Shown here: positions 16,321-24,666 of the stretch, piece by piece
How positions within the stretch are numbered: position 1 is the stretch's first letter
Layout: every line of letters starts with the position of its first letter
Source: an uncultured Bacteroidales bacterium
GTDB lineage: Bacteria; Bacteroidota; Bacteroidia; Bacteroidales; Paludibacteraceae
Direction of reading: 5' to 3'
Assembly (NCBI GenBank): GCA_946185835.1
Contig: CAMHKW010000001.1
Coordinates: forward strand, 62,001 to 126,000
DNA length: 64,000 nucleotides
Position numbers and translations under genes: made by a program
Notes under the pieces: generated by a model
What the model was told of the DNA's origin: nothing
The model's database searches: none
Seen by the model: only the letters and a program-made list of their open reading frames with translations

Positions 16321-17181
16321 ATGAGACAGCTTAAAATCACCAAGTCGATTACTAATCGCGAGAGTGCTTCTCTTGACAAGTATCTTCAAGAGATTGGTCG
16401 TGAGGAACTTATATCCGTAGAGGAGGAGGTAGAGCTTGCGCAGCGTATTCGTAATGGTGATAGGAGGGCTCTGGAGAAGTTAACTCGAGCCAATTTGCGT
16501 TTTGTGGTTTCTGTTGCGAAACAGTATCAGAATCAGGGTTTATCATTGCCTGATTTGATCAATGAAGGTAACTTAGGCTTAATTAAGGCAGCAGAGAAAT
16601 TCGATGAGACGCGCGGTTTCAAGTTTATTTCTTACGCAGTTTGGTGGATACGTCAGTCGATATTGCAGGCATTGGCTGAGCAGGCGCGTATTGTTCGTTT
16701 GCCGTTGAATCAGGTAGGAACGCTGAATAAGATTAACAAGGCGTTTTCTCGGTTTGAGCAGGAGAACGAGCGTCGTCCGTCGGCAGAGGAGCTTGCAGAG
16801 GAGTTGGACATTCCTATCGACAAGATCGCGGACACGTTGAAGATGTCGGGTCGTCATGTGAGCATGGATGCTCCGTTTGTCGAGGGTGAGGACAACAGTC
16901 TGATAGACGTGATGCCGAACGAAGATTCTCCTAATGCTGACCGAGGGTTGATAAACGAGTCGCTATCGAAAGAGATAGGTCGTGCTCTGGATACATTGAC
17001 ACCTCGTGAGGCAGATATCATCCGTAAGTTCTTCGGAATAGGTGTTCAGGAGATGACGTTAGAAGAGATAGGCGACGAGCTTAACCTTACTCGCGAACGT
17101 GTACGTCAGATCAAAGAGAAGGCGATACGTCGATTGCGTAATAACTCTCGGAGCAAATTGCTGAAGACTTATTTGGGCTAA
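16321..17181 (+). CDS. rpoD: Primary sigma factor (sigma-70, Bacteroidetes short RpoD)
   Basis: 286 residues, the compact housekeeping sigma factor of this phylum that lacks most of region 1 and the non-conserved region. Region 1.2 ([16 protein letters not shown]), region 2 with the -10-recognition helix ([19 protein letters not shown]), region 3 ([17 protein letters not shown]) and region 4 with the helix-turn-helix ([27 protein letters not shown]) are all intact. It directs RNA polymerase to the TTTG/TAnnTTTG promoters seen throughout this window. Monocistronic: own promoter at 16220-16250 and terminator at 17229-17263. Confidence 0.97.
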   Translation: MRQLKITKSITNRESASLDKYLQEIGREELISVEEEVELAQRIRNGDRRALEKLTRANLRFVVSVAKQYQNQGLSLPDLINEGNLGLIKAAEKFDETRGFKFISYAVWWIRQSILQALAEQARIVRLPLNQVGTLNKINKAFSRFEQENERRPSAEELAEELDIPIDKIADTLKMSGRHVSMDAPFVEGEDNSLIDVMPNEDSPNADRGLINESLSKEIGRALDTLTPREADIIRKFFGIGVQEMTLEEIGDELNLTRERVRQIKEKAIRRLRNNSRSKLLKTYLG

Positions 17182-17228
17182 TCGCTTGTTGCAGGGCAAG
17201 ATGCCTGCGTTACTGCGATTGGTGAGAG

Positions 17229-17263
17229 AGAGGTGTTCGATATTCGAACATCTCTTTTTTTTT
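17229..17263 (+). terminator. Rho-independent terminator of rpoD
   Basis: agaggtgttcga pairs with tcgaacatctct around a tat loop, followed by a nine-base T tract. Confidence 0.9.
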
Positions 17264-17270
17264 GAAAAGT

Positions 17271-17301
17271 ATTGTCAATTAAAAAAAAAGTCGTATCTTT
17301 G
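17271..17301 (+). promoter_or_regulatory. Bacteroidetes-type promoter before the small membrane protein and greA
   Basis: ATTG at 17271-17274, 19 bases, TATCTTTG at 17294-17301. It probably drives the 17395-18675 gene group. Confidence 0.72.
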
Positions 17302-17394
17302 CAGCGAAAACAAAAATTTTCATAGTTAAGGTTTAGGTTTAATGGCAACGAGAGGCTGGGAAGTTTCTCGTTGTTTTTAAGTTTCGCTTGTATT

Positions 17395-17760
17395 ATGGAA
17401 GGTTTAGTATTCTTTTTTATGACGATAGTAGTGATGCTGTTATTCGTCTTGCCGGTATTCTTACGTCATAAGGTGCAGGTGGATGTTAAGAAAGAGTCAG
17501 CAGCTGCGCCTCGGGAGGTGGTAGACTTTGCTCCATCTTCGGGTGTGTCTGATTGGATTTCTTACGATTTTCAAGAGGGAGAGCCTTCGGTAACGTCGGT
17601 AGGTGAAGCGTTGGATGCGGAGATGTCGGCGGAGGAGTCTCTTGAGGTAGTGAATAATGGGCACGAGAAGAAGGTGGAGCCGTCGCGGATACGTGAGTTG
17701 CTTGACGAAGAGCTGCCGGAAGTGCTGGTGGCAAGCGAGATTTTAAACCGCAAGTATTGA
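17395..17760 (+). CDS. Small single-pass membrane protein of unknown function
   Basis: 121 residues from ATG 17395 (an in-frame TTG at 17371 is less likely). One N-terminal transmembrane helix (LVFFFMTIVVMLLFVLPVFL) followed by an acidic, probably disordered cytoplasmic region (many Glu/Ser/Val, EAEDAEMSAEES-like composition) and a short C-terminal helix RIRELLDEELPEVL. No family recognised. It lies 24 bases before greA and shares its promoter. The topology, with one anchor and an acidic tail, suggests a tethering or assembly role, which is only inference. Confidence 0.6.
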   Translation: MEGLVFFFMTIVVMLLFVLPVFLRHKVQVDVKKESAAAPREVVDFAPSSGVSDWISYDFQEGEPSVTSVGEALDAEMSAEESLEVVNNGHEKKVEPSRIRELLDEELPEVLVASEILNRKY

Positions 17761-17784
17761 AAAGAAAATTAAAATCTAATATAT

Positions 17785-18255
17785 ATGGCAAATGTTTATA
17801 TGACTGCAGATGGTCTGCAGAAGCTTAAAGAAGAATTAGTTTATTTGGAGGGCGTAGAGCGTCCTCGAGTGATAGCTGCGATACAGGAGGCACGTGATAA
17901 GGGCGACCTGAGCGAGAATGCCGAGTATGATGCAGCTAAAGAGGAGCAGGGTAAGCTCGAGTCGAAGATAGCCGTACTCAAGCAGAAGATTATGGATGCC
18001 CGTATCATAGACGAGAGTCGGATAAACACCAAAGAGGTTCAGGTGCTGACGAAGGTGCGTCTGCGCAATCTGAAGAATAACTCGGAGGTGACATACCAGT
18101 TGGTAACGGAGAGCGAAGCGAACTTCAAAGAGGGCAAGTTGTCGGTTAAGACGCCGATAGCTCAGGCTCTGTTGGGTAAGAAAGTGGGTCAGGTGGCAAA
18201 GGTTCAGGTGCCTGCCGGTCAGATGGAATTTGAAGTGTTGGAGATATCATTGTAA
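17785..18255 (+). CDS. greA: Transcription elongation factor GreA
   Basis: 156 residues. N-terminal antiparallel coiled coil (about 1-75) with the acidic tip motif GDLSENAEYDAAKEEQ, which reaches into the RNA polymerase secondary channel and stimulates transcript cleavage in backtracked complexes, then a C-terminal FKBP-like globular domain with the conserved SVKTPIAQALLGKKVG. Standard length. It is followed six bases later by the HIT-family gene, so the two are translated from one message. Confidence 0.97.
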   Translation: MANVYMTADGLQKLKEELVYLEGVERPRVIAAIQEARDKGDLSENAEYDAAKEEQGKLESKIAVLKQKIMDARIIDESRINTKEVQVLTKVRLRNLKNNSEVTYQLVTESEANFKEGKLSVKTPIAQALLGKKVGQVAKVQVPAGQMEFEVLEISL

Positions 18256-18261
18256 GCAGCC

Positions 18262-18675
18262 ATGACACTATTTACTAAGATAATAAACGGAGAGATACCG
18301 AGCTATAAGGTAGCAGAGAACGACCGTTTTTATGCTTTCCTCGATATCAATCCTCTGACGAAAGGTCATACGTTGGTTGTTCCGAAGCTTGCGGAGCCGG
18401 AGGCAGACTATATCTTCGACTTAGACGATGATACGTTGCGTGAGATGATGGTGTTTGCCAAGCAGGTTGCGATAGCGATGAAGAGTGTGATCTCTTGCAA
18501 GCGCATAGGTGTAGCCGTATTGGGTATGGAAGTCAACCACGTACATGTACATCTTGTACCTTTGAAGAAAGAAACGGACATGCTGTTTTCTAACCCCAAG
18601 CTTCGCCTGGAGCCTTCGGAGATGGCTACGATAGCCAATTCGATAGCCAATGCGTTTGAGGGAGAGAGTGTTTAG
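18262..18675 (+). CDS. HIT-family nucleotide-binding hydrolase
   Basis: 137 residues, cytoplasmic. The histidine triad signature NHVHVHLVPL lies at about 93-102 and the N-terminal FTKIINGEIPSYKVAEND is typical of the Hint/HinT-like branch. Members hydrolyse the phosphoramidate or phosphoester bond of AMP-linked substrates such as adenosine 5'-phosphoramidate; the true substrate is not known. Length is normal. The final Val-stop (gtt tag) is the first part of the GTTAGA repeat array at 18672-18768, so the repeat supplies the stop codon. Confidence 0.92.
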   Translation: MTLFTKIINGEIPSYKVAENDRFYAFLDINPLTKGHTLVVPKLAEPEADYIFDLDDDTLREMMVFAKQVAIAMKSVISCKRIGVAVLGMEVNHVHVHLVPLKKETDMLFSNPKLRLEPSEMATIANSIANAFEGESV

Positions 18676-18768
18676 ACCGCTTCGCTGTTAGAGGTTAGAC
18701 CGCTTCGCTGTTAGAGGTTAGACCGCTTCGCTGTTAGAGGTTAGACCGGCTTCGCTGTTAGAGGTTAG
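18672..18768 (+). repeat. GTTAGA-type tandem repeat array (reference copy)
   Basis: Four tandem units of 23 bases (the last is 24), consensus ttagaccgcttcgctgttag plus agg, almost without mismatch. The unit contains gcttcgc, a tight hairpin. Related arrays in either orientation are at 1168, 5752, 5979, 13309, 26665 and 59905. All lie between genes and most touch a stop codon. There is no unique spacer between units, so this is not CRISPR. Confidence 0.85.
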
Positions 18769-18832
18769 ATAGACTCGGTATTTCCCACGGATTGGACGTA
18801 TTTTCCCACGGATTGGACGGATTGTTTTACGG

Positions 18833-19420
18833 ATGCAAAAATTGCGCGATACTATATCTATTGTAGTAACTACGCTGCTGTTGTCAAGCATAGTGGCGGG
18901 CGTTGTGTCGTGCAAAAAACGGTATGTCCCGAAGCCATACGGGTATGTAAGATACTACGTACCTGACACAGGTTATGTTCGTTACAACTACTGCGATCGT
19001 TGCAGTTTCGACATGTCGCGTAATGCAGTGGTCGTGCCTCGCGAAGAGCGATACTGGATGAATCTCTATTATCCTCAGCTCAATGCCGTGGTTCATTGCA
19101 GTTATAAAGATGTGAATGCCGATTTGCGTGCGTTGAGCGATGACGCTCAGGACTTTGCATATAAGCATGCGGGCAAGGCGTCGGCGATAAGCGAACAGGG
19201 GTATGATAACGAGTCGGCTGACGTACACGGCGTGCTGTATACGTTAAGCGGCAACACTGCTTCTCCATATCAGTTTTATGCGACAGATAGTACACGACAC
19301 TTCTTCCGAGGCGCCGTGTATTTTAATTGTATTCCCAATCAAGACTCTCTGCAGCCTGCTATCGACTACATTAACAAAGATATAATCCGACTGATGGAGT
19401 CGCTTCGTTGGTCAGAATAA
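18833..19420 (+). CDS. gldD: Gliding-motility lipoprotein GldD homologue
   Basis: 195 residues. Lipoprotein signal with lipobox VVSC at 24-27 (long hydrophobic VVTTLLLSSIVAGVVSC), then the family opening KKRYVPKPYGYVRYYVP. The rest (RYWMNLYYPQLNAVVHCSY, and the C-terminal RHFFRGAVYFNCIPNQDSLQPAIDYINKDI) follows the GldD pattern. In gliding Bacteroidetes GldD is needed for motility and is linked to the envelope machinery around the type IX secretion system; non-motile Bacteroidales also keep it. The presence of a T9SS-tail protein at 38627-47380 fits. It starts the operon that runs to ftsH; the next gene begins 11 bases downstream. Confidence 0.85.
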   Translation: MQKLRDTISIVVTTLLLSSIVAGVVSCKKRYVPKPYGYVRYYVPDTGYVRYNYCDRCSFDMSRNAVVVPREERYWMNLYYPQLNAVVHCSYKDVNADLRALSDDAQDFAYKHAGKASAISEQGYDNESADVHGVLYTLSGNTASPYQFYATDSTRHFFRGAVYFNCIPNQDSLQPAIDYINKDIIRLMESLRWSE

Positions 19421-19431
19421 AACCACACCTT

Positions 19432-20763
19432 ATGTTATATCTCTCTACCCCTCAGTTCCGTTTGTATTGTTGTTCGTTGCCTGAGTCATCGAGCAAGCGT
19501 GAGTCGGAGCGTTTAGCGGAGCAGCGGCTTGTAGCTGAGGCGTTTGGTGAGGGCAGTGTGTTGTCGCATCGCTCTGACGGAGCGCCTTTCGTTGAGGGTG
19601 TAGACAAGCCTATCTCGGTGTCACATTCGGCTACAACGGTTGTTTTGGCGGTGTCGGAATCGGCTGTTATAGGTGTCGATATAGAGAAGGTGAGTGCGCG
19701 AATAGAACGCGTGGCACATAAGATTCTCACTGCCGAGCAGTTGGGTGAGGCTAATGCCCTTTCGGGAGAAGTGAAGACACGGGCGCTGATGCGCTGTTGG
19801 TGTATCAAAGAGGCGGTCTTCAAGGCAGAGGGTGAGACGGCGGGTTTGATGGGCGAGCACGTGAGTGTGTCGCCGGCAGCGGTGGCAGAGACAGCAGATA
19901 AGATGGTTATAGACAGCTGTTTGTATTCGTATCAGATATTTGAGATACCTATTGCTGAAGACGCGACACAGGTCTGCGTGGTGGCATTGCAGCAGGCACG
20001 TCGGAAAGCCGATGTCAGGTGCTTGCTTGAGCGTCAGCGTCAGTCGGGTAAGAAGGTCTTTGCTTTGCTGCTTGACCCCGACAAGTGTGATGCGGTGCAG
20101 CTCGCGAAGGTAGCCGACTATTGTCGTCAGGCCCCGCCGACTCTGATATTAGTGGGTGGCAGTACTACTAATGTGTCGACCGATGAGTTTGTTCGCAGTC
20201 TGTTGCTCAAGGACTTGCATCTTCCTATCGTACTCTTTCCGGGTTCGGCGAAGCAGGTGACGTCTCGTGCTGACGCGATACTATTGCTCTCGCTCATCTC
20301 GGGTAGGGAGGCTGAGTTACTGATAGGTCAGCATGTGAAGGCTGCACGTTGGCTTAGACATTCAGGTTTGCAGGTTCTGCCGACAGGTTATATCCTTGTG
20401 GAGGGTGGCAGACAGAGCGCGGTGGAGCGCGTGTCGCACACCGCCCCCATAAGTCAGGCTGAAGCGGGACTTATTGTCGACACGGCTATGGCAGGCGAGA
20501 TGCTGGGTTACGAGATGATATACCTTGAGGCTGGCAGCGGTGCATTGACGCCTGTAAGCTCCGAGATAATAGCTGCCACGCGTGCTGAGATAAGCAGGTG
20601 TCTGATAGTGGGTGGCGGTATCTGCACTGTGGAGCAGATGACGGCTGCCTTTGATGCCGGCGCCGACATAGTGGTGGTGGGTAACTATTTAGAACAACAC
20701 ATAGAGCAGTTGCCTGCGTTTGTCAGTGCAGCTGAGCGTTATAACAGCACACATTGTTTATGA
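19432..20763 (+). CDS. Fusion: 4'-phosphopantetheinyl transferase + GGGPS/PcrB-family prenylglyceryl-phosphate synthase
   Basis: 443 residues from ATG 19432 (TTG 19408 would overlap gldD). The N-terminal ~190 residues are an Sfp/AcpS-type PPTase: VIGVDIEKV (Mg2+ site) and WCIKEAVFKAEG (the WxxKEA motif). It loads phosphopantetheine onto carrier proteins. The C-terminal ~240 residues are a TIM barrel of the geranylgeranylglyceryl / heptaprenylglyceryl phosphate synthase family: FALLLDPDK, LILVGGSTT, LFPGSAKQV, YLEAGSGA, LIVGGGI. It joins a polyprenyl diphosphate to glycerol 1-phosphate. In related genomes I expect the two as separate neighbouring genes; here one continuous frame encodes both, with all listed motifs intact. 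The stop overlaps the tadA start. Confidence 0.85.
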   Translation: MLYLSTPQFRLYCCSLPESSSKRESERLAEQRLVAEAFGEGSVLSHRSDGAPFVEGVDKPISVSHSATTVVLAVSESAVIGVDIEKVSARIERVAHKILTAEQLGEANALSGEVKTRALMRCWCIKEAVFKAEGETAGLMGEHVSVSPAAVAETADKMVIDSCLYSYQIFEIPIAEDATQVCVVALQQARRKADVRCLLERQRQSGKKVFALLLDPDKCDAVQLAKVADYCRQAPPTLILVGGSTTNVSTDEFVRSLLLKDLHLPIVLFPGSAKQVTSRADAILLLSLISGREAELLIGQHVKAARWLRHSGLQVLPTGYILVEGGRQSAVERVSHTAPISQAEAGLIVDTAMAGEMLGYEMIYLEAGSGALTPVSSEIIAATRAEISRCLIVGGGICTVEQMTAAFDAGADIVVVGNYLEQHIEQLPAFVSAAERYNSTHCL

Positions 20764-21197
20764 TTGACGAAGACGAGTTATATATGCAGAAGGCTCTTGC
20801 TGAGGCACGCCAAGCGTTAGAGGAGGGCGAGGTACCGATAGGTTGCGTGGTGGTGTGCGATGGTAGGGTGGTAGGTCGCGGTCATAACCTGACGCAGACG
20901 TTGCAAGATGTGACGGCTCATGCTGAGATGCAGGCTATCACCGCGGCTGCGCAGACGGTGGGTGCGAAGTACCTGACTGACTGCACTCTTTACGTCACCG
21001 TTGAGCCTTGTGTGATGTGTGCAGGCGCTATCGGCTGGGCTCAGGTTAGGCGTGTGGTGTTTGCTGCCGACGACCCCAAACGCGGTTTTACGCAGTATGC
21101 CCCCAAAGCGCTGCACCCCAAATGTGAAGTGATGCGAGGAGTACTCGCACAGCAGGCTCAAGAGCTGATGAAGACGTTCTTCGAACAGAAAAGATAA
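20760..21197 (+). CDS. tadA: tRNA-specific adenosine deaminase
   Basis: 145 residues from ATG 20760, which overlaps the preceding stop in ATGA (translational coupling). Zinc-dependent deaminase that converts A34 to inosine in the tRNA-Arg(ACG) anticodon. Catalytic motif TAHAEMQAI (His and Glu) and zinc ligands PCVMCAGAI are intact, as is the N-terminal EGEVPIGCVVV strand. Normal length. Confidence 0.94.
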   Translation: MIDEDELYMQKALAEARQALEEGEVPIGCVVVCDGRVVGRGHNLTQTLQDVTAHAEMQAITAAAQTVGAKYLTDCTLYVTVEPCVMCAGAIGWAQVRRVVFAADDPKRGFTQYAPKALHPKCEVMRGVLAQQAQELMKTFFEQKR

Positions 21198-21212
21198 CAC
21201 TATATTACTGCT

Positions 21213-23237
21213 ATGAAACAGTCTGTAATATCTCATATAACCAAAGTGAGCTTCGTGCTAGCTTTGTTGCTGATACTGATATGGTTGTCGCCACGTAGCG
21301 ATAACTCGTTTAAGTATTATTTCGAGATAGGCAAGCCATGGGGTTACGAGCTCATGACTGCCGAATTCGATTTCCCTATTTATAAGACCGACCGTCAGAT
21401 AGAAGACGAGCAGATGGAGGTGATTCGTGAGTTTGCTCCGATATATCGTTTTGATCGCGCCATCGTTGAAAGTAAGCTCAGTGCCCTTGCTGACAGCTCT
21501 AAGGTGCTTTCGCAGAAAAGTCGTGAGTTGGTGGTTAGTCGTCTGCGTCGGATATATGATGAAGGTATTATGTCGGCAGCCGACAAAGACAGGCTTGTAG
21601 AGCAGTCGACAGCCAACATCTCGATTATGAGCGAAGGACATCAGTCGTTGCTGGTGTCGCTTGGGTCGGTTCATTCACCTGCTACTGCTTACAGTTTGTT
21701 GCAGAACGAGTTGCACGAGCATGCTCCTGAGGCGCTTCATAGAATAGACATAGCTAACTTCGTAGTGCCTAACCTGACCTACGACTCGGTGATGTCGAAG
21801 CGGTTGCTTGATGCTATGATTGACAATATCTCTCCGACCGAAGGAATGGTTCAAGAAGGCGAGAAAATCATCGACCGTGGTGAGGTGGTGACCGCCGAGA
21901 CGTATCAGATACTTGTTTCGTTGTCGAAGGCATACGACGAGCAACAGCTTCGTCAGCGCCGCGGCATATACTCGACAGTAGGTGAGGTGGTAGTGATGAT
22001 GTTCTACCTTGCCATGCTTCTGCTTTATCTGTTGGTCTTCCGTCCGAACCTTTACGAACAGAAGCGTAACATCTTGTTCTTCTGTATGCTGATAGCCATC
22101 GAGGCATGTCTTACTTTTGTCGTGGTGCGGTTCACTTCGCTGAGTATATACGTAGTTCCCTATATATGGGTGCCGGTGCTTGTCCGCGTGTTCTACGACT
22201 CTCGTACGGCACTGTATATGCATATACTCACGGTGTTGCTGATGTCGCTGTATATGGCTGCGCCATACGAGTTTATAGTGTTGCAAATGGGTGTGGGTAT
22301 GTTGGCAGTCGGCAGTTTGAAGGACATAAGTCAGCGCGCTCAGCTTGCTCGTACTGCCGTTTATATCTTCTTGGCTTATTCGGTGTTATACACCGCTCAG
22401 ACCGTTATTTCTGCGGGCACGATACTCACTATCGACCCGTGGATGTATGTCTACTTTGCCATCAATGGTCTGTTGGTGATAGGAGCCTACGGGTTGGTAT
22501 ATATCATTGAGCGCACGTTCGGTTTCGTCAGCTCGATAACCTTAGTAGAGTTGTCGAACGTGAACTCGGGTCTGATGTTAGAGCTTGCCGAGAAGGCACC
22601 GGGAACGTTCCAACACTCGATACAGGTGAGCACGTTGGCGACGGAGGCGGCGAAGAGTATAGGTGCCAACACCTTGCTCATCCGTGCGGGAGCGTTATAT
22701 CACGATATAGGCAAACTGATTGACCCTGCTTGTTTCACTGAGAATCAGCAGGACGGCGTCAACCCGCTCAACGAGTTGGACTGCATTGAGGCGGCACAGA
22801 AGGTGATTTCTCATGTGCTCTATGGCGTAGAGCTTGCTCGTAAGCACCATCTGCCTAAGATAGTGACTAACTTCATACTGACTCATCATGGTACGGGCAA
22901 GGTGCGCTATTTCTATAACAGCTGGGTAAATCAGCACCCCGGCGAGTCGGTGGACGAACAGAAGTTCACTTATCCCGGTCCGCGTCCCACCACTAAGGAG
23001 ACTGGCATACTGATGATGGCAGATGCCGTGGAGGCACGCTCCAGAAGCCTGACCGAATATACGCCGCAAGCGATATCGGACATGGTAGAGCAGATGATAA
23101 AAATGCAGATGGACGACCGGCAGTTCGAGCTAAGTCCGTTGACTCTGAATGATGTAGAGAAGATAAAGCAGGTGTTCAAAGATAAGCTCATCAGCATGAA
23201 TCATCATCGTATATCATATCCTGAGATAAAGAAGTAA
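21213..23237 (+). CDS. 7TM-HD phosphohydrolase, PgpH-like (probable c-di-AMP phosphodiesterase)
   Basis: 674-residue inner-membrane enzyme. First transmembrane helix about 13-27, an extracytoplasmic helical 7TM-HDED-like region (about 45-265), a bundle of about seven transmembrane helices (about 265-450), then a cytoplasmic HD domain with ALYHDIGKL (HD pair) and downstream His residues (ILTHHGTGKVR). This architecture is that of YqfF/PgpH, shown in Firmicutes to cleave cyclic di-AMP to pApA. Activity here is inferred from family. Gene lies 15 bases after tadA and is followed after one base by dus, so it sits in the middle of an operon. Confidence 0.85.
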   Translation: MKQSVISHITKVSFVLALLLILIWLSPRSDNSFKYYFEIGKPWGYELMTAEFDFPIYKTDRQIEDEQMEVIREFAPIYRFDRAIVESKLSALADSSKVLSQKSRELVVSRLRRIYDEGIMSAADKDRLVEQSTANISIMSEGHQSLLVSLGSVHSPATAYSLLQNELHEHAPEALHRIDIANFVVPNLTYDSVMSKRLLDAMIDNISPTEGMVQEGEKIIDRGEVVTAETYQILVSLSKAYDEQQLRQRRGIYSTVGEVVVMMFYLAMLLLYLLVFRPNLYEQKRNILFFCMLIAIEACLTFVVVRFTSLSIYVVPYIWVPVLVRVFYDSRTALYMHILTVLLMSLYMAAPYEFIVLQMGVGMLAVGSLKDISQRAQLARTAVYIFLAYSVLYTAQTVISAGTILTIDPWMYVYFAINGLLVIGAYGLVYIIERTFGFVSSITLVELSNVNSGLMLELAEKAPGTFQHSIQVSTLATEAAKSIGANTLLIRAGALYHDIGKLIDPACFTENQQDGVNPLNELDCIEAAQKVISHVLYGVELARKHHLPKIVTNFILTHHGTGKVRYFYNSWVNQHPGESVDEQKFTYPGPRPTTKETGILMMADAVEARSRSLTEYTPQAISDMVEQMIKMQMDDRQFELSPLTLNDVEKIKQVFKDKLISMNHHRISYPEIKK

Positions 23238-23238
23238 T

Positions 23239-24210
23239 ATGCATCGCTATCCTATCTATTTAGCTCCGATGGAGGACGTTACCGACCCTGCCTTCCGTTT
23301 GCAGTGTAAAGGTTTCGGTGCGGATCGTGTGTATACCGAGTTTGTCAATGCCGATGCTCTGATACGTGATGTGAAAAGCACGCTTCGTAAGCTCCAGATC
23401 AGCGATGCTGAGCGCCCGGTAGCGATACAGATATACGGTCGCGATGCCGAGTCGATGGCGAGTGCAGCGAAGATAGTGGAGCAGGCGCACCCCGACTTCC
23501 TCGACCTCAACTTCGGGTGCCCCGTCAAGAAGGTGGCAGGCAAAGGAGCGGGAGCCGGACTGCTGAAGGATATACCATTGTTGCTCAAGATTACGCAAGC
23601 CGTGGTGGCAGCGGTCAACATCCCGGTGACAGTGAAGACAAGGCTCGGATGGGACGAGAGTTCGAAAAACATCGTCGACCTTGCCGAGCGGCTGCAAGAC
23701 TGTGGCATCGCCGAACTCGCGATACATGGTAGGACACGTGCGCAGATGTATTCCGGTGAAGCCGACTGGACGCTCATCGGTGAGGTGAAGAACAACCCGC
23801 GAATGCACATACCCATCATCGGCAATGGCGATGTCACCACACCCCAAAGAGCCGCAGAGTGTTTCCAACGTTATGGCGTTGATGCCATCATGGTAGGTCG
23901 TGCCTCGTTCGGTCACCCCTGGATATTCAAGGAGATGCGCACTTTTCTCGACACCGGCGAGCTGATGGCGAAGCCCTCGCTGCAATGGCAGGTCGACATA
24001 CTAAAACAGCATGTTGAGAGCGCCATTGCATGGATAGGCGACGAGCGGAAAGGCATACTTCACTCGCGGCGACACTTCGCTGCCTCGGTGGCTTTCAAAG
24101 GACTGCCCGACTTCAAACAGACCCGAATACAGCTCTTGCAGGCTCCGACCAAAGACGAGGTGTTCAGGATAATGGACCGAATAGTAGAGCAGTGGGGTGA
24201 ACGGACATGA
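23239..24210 (+). CDS. dus: tRNA-dihydrouridine synthase, DusB-like
   Basis: 323 residues. FMN-dependent enzyme that reduces uridines in the D loop of tRNA. TIM-barrel motifs: APMEDVTDPAFR at the N-terminus, LDLNFGCPVKKVAGKGAGAG with the catalytic Cys, TVKTRLGWD, AIHGRTRAQMYSG (His/Arg) and IIGNGDV, VGRASFGHPWIF for FMN phosphate. All key residues are present and length is normal. It starts one base after the PgpH-like gene. Confidence 0.94.
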   Translation: MHRYPIYLAPMEDVTDPAFRLQCKGFGADRVYTEFVNADALIRDVKSTLRKLQISDAERPVAIQIYGRDAESMASAAKIVEQAHPDFLDLNFGCPVKKVAGKGAGAGLLKDIPLLLKITQAVVAAVNIPVTVKTRLGWDESSKNIVDLAERLQDCGIAELAIHGRTRAQMYSGEADWTLIGEVKNNPRMHIPIIGNGDVTTPQRAAECFQRYGVDAIMVGRASFGHPWIFKEMRTFLDTGELMAKPSLQWQVDILKQHVESAIAWIGDERKGILHSRRHFAASVAFKGLPDFKQTRIQLLQAPTKDEVFRIMDRIVEQWGERT

Positions 24211-24294
24211 CATTTTTGCAGTATTGTGCAAATGGCATGAGTTTTGAATAACATAAACAAAAGATACCAACACAAGAACATAAAACTTACAGAT

Positions 24295-24642
24295 ATGAAA
24301 TTAGTAGACAAGATAGTAGAAGCTATCCAAAACAAAAAAGGACAACGCATCGTCAGTATTGACATGCGCAAACTCTCACCCAAGCCATGTGACTGGTTTG
24401 TGATAGCTGAGGGAGGTAGTAACACGCAAGTAAGTGCCATAGCCGACGAGGTGGAAGACTTTGTTCGTCGGGAGACCAAAGAGAAGCCGGTAGCGATAGC
24501 CGGACAGGATAATGCCGAGTGGATAGCGCTCGACTACGGAGATGTGATGGTGCATATCTTCCAACGCGAAGCCCGTGAATACTACGATATCGAGCAGTTA
24601 TGGGCTGACGGCAAAGTAAAAGAATATGAAGATACCTTGTAA
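24295..24642 (+). CDS. rsfS: Ribosomal silencing factor RsfS
   Basis: 115 residues from ATG 24295 (the upstream in-frame TTG at 24244 would add 17 residues without family support). Binds ribosomal protein uL14 and blocks subunit joining under starvation. The family pattern is clear: IVEAIQNKKGQRIVSIDMR, CDWFVIAEGGSNTQVSAIAD, and the C-terminal WIALDYGDVMVHIFQREAREYYDIEQLW. Followed 24 bases later by ftsH. Confidence 0.95.
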   Translation: MKLVDKIVEAIQNKKGQRIVSIDMRKLSPKPCDWFVIAEGGSNTQVSAIADEVEDFVRRETKEKPVAIAGQDNAEWIALDYGDVMVHIFQREAREYYDIEQLWADGKVKEYEDTL

Positions 24643-24666
24643 ACACTACAGCAAATAGTATAAACA

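Noticed and set aside
18672-18768. GTTAGA array as a CRISPR array
   Set aside because: Units are contiguous without unique spacers, and no cas genes are present.
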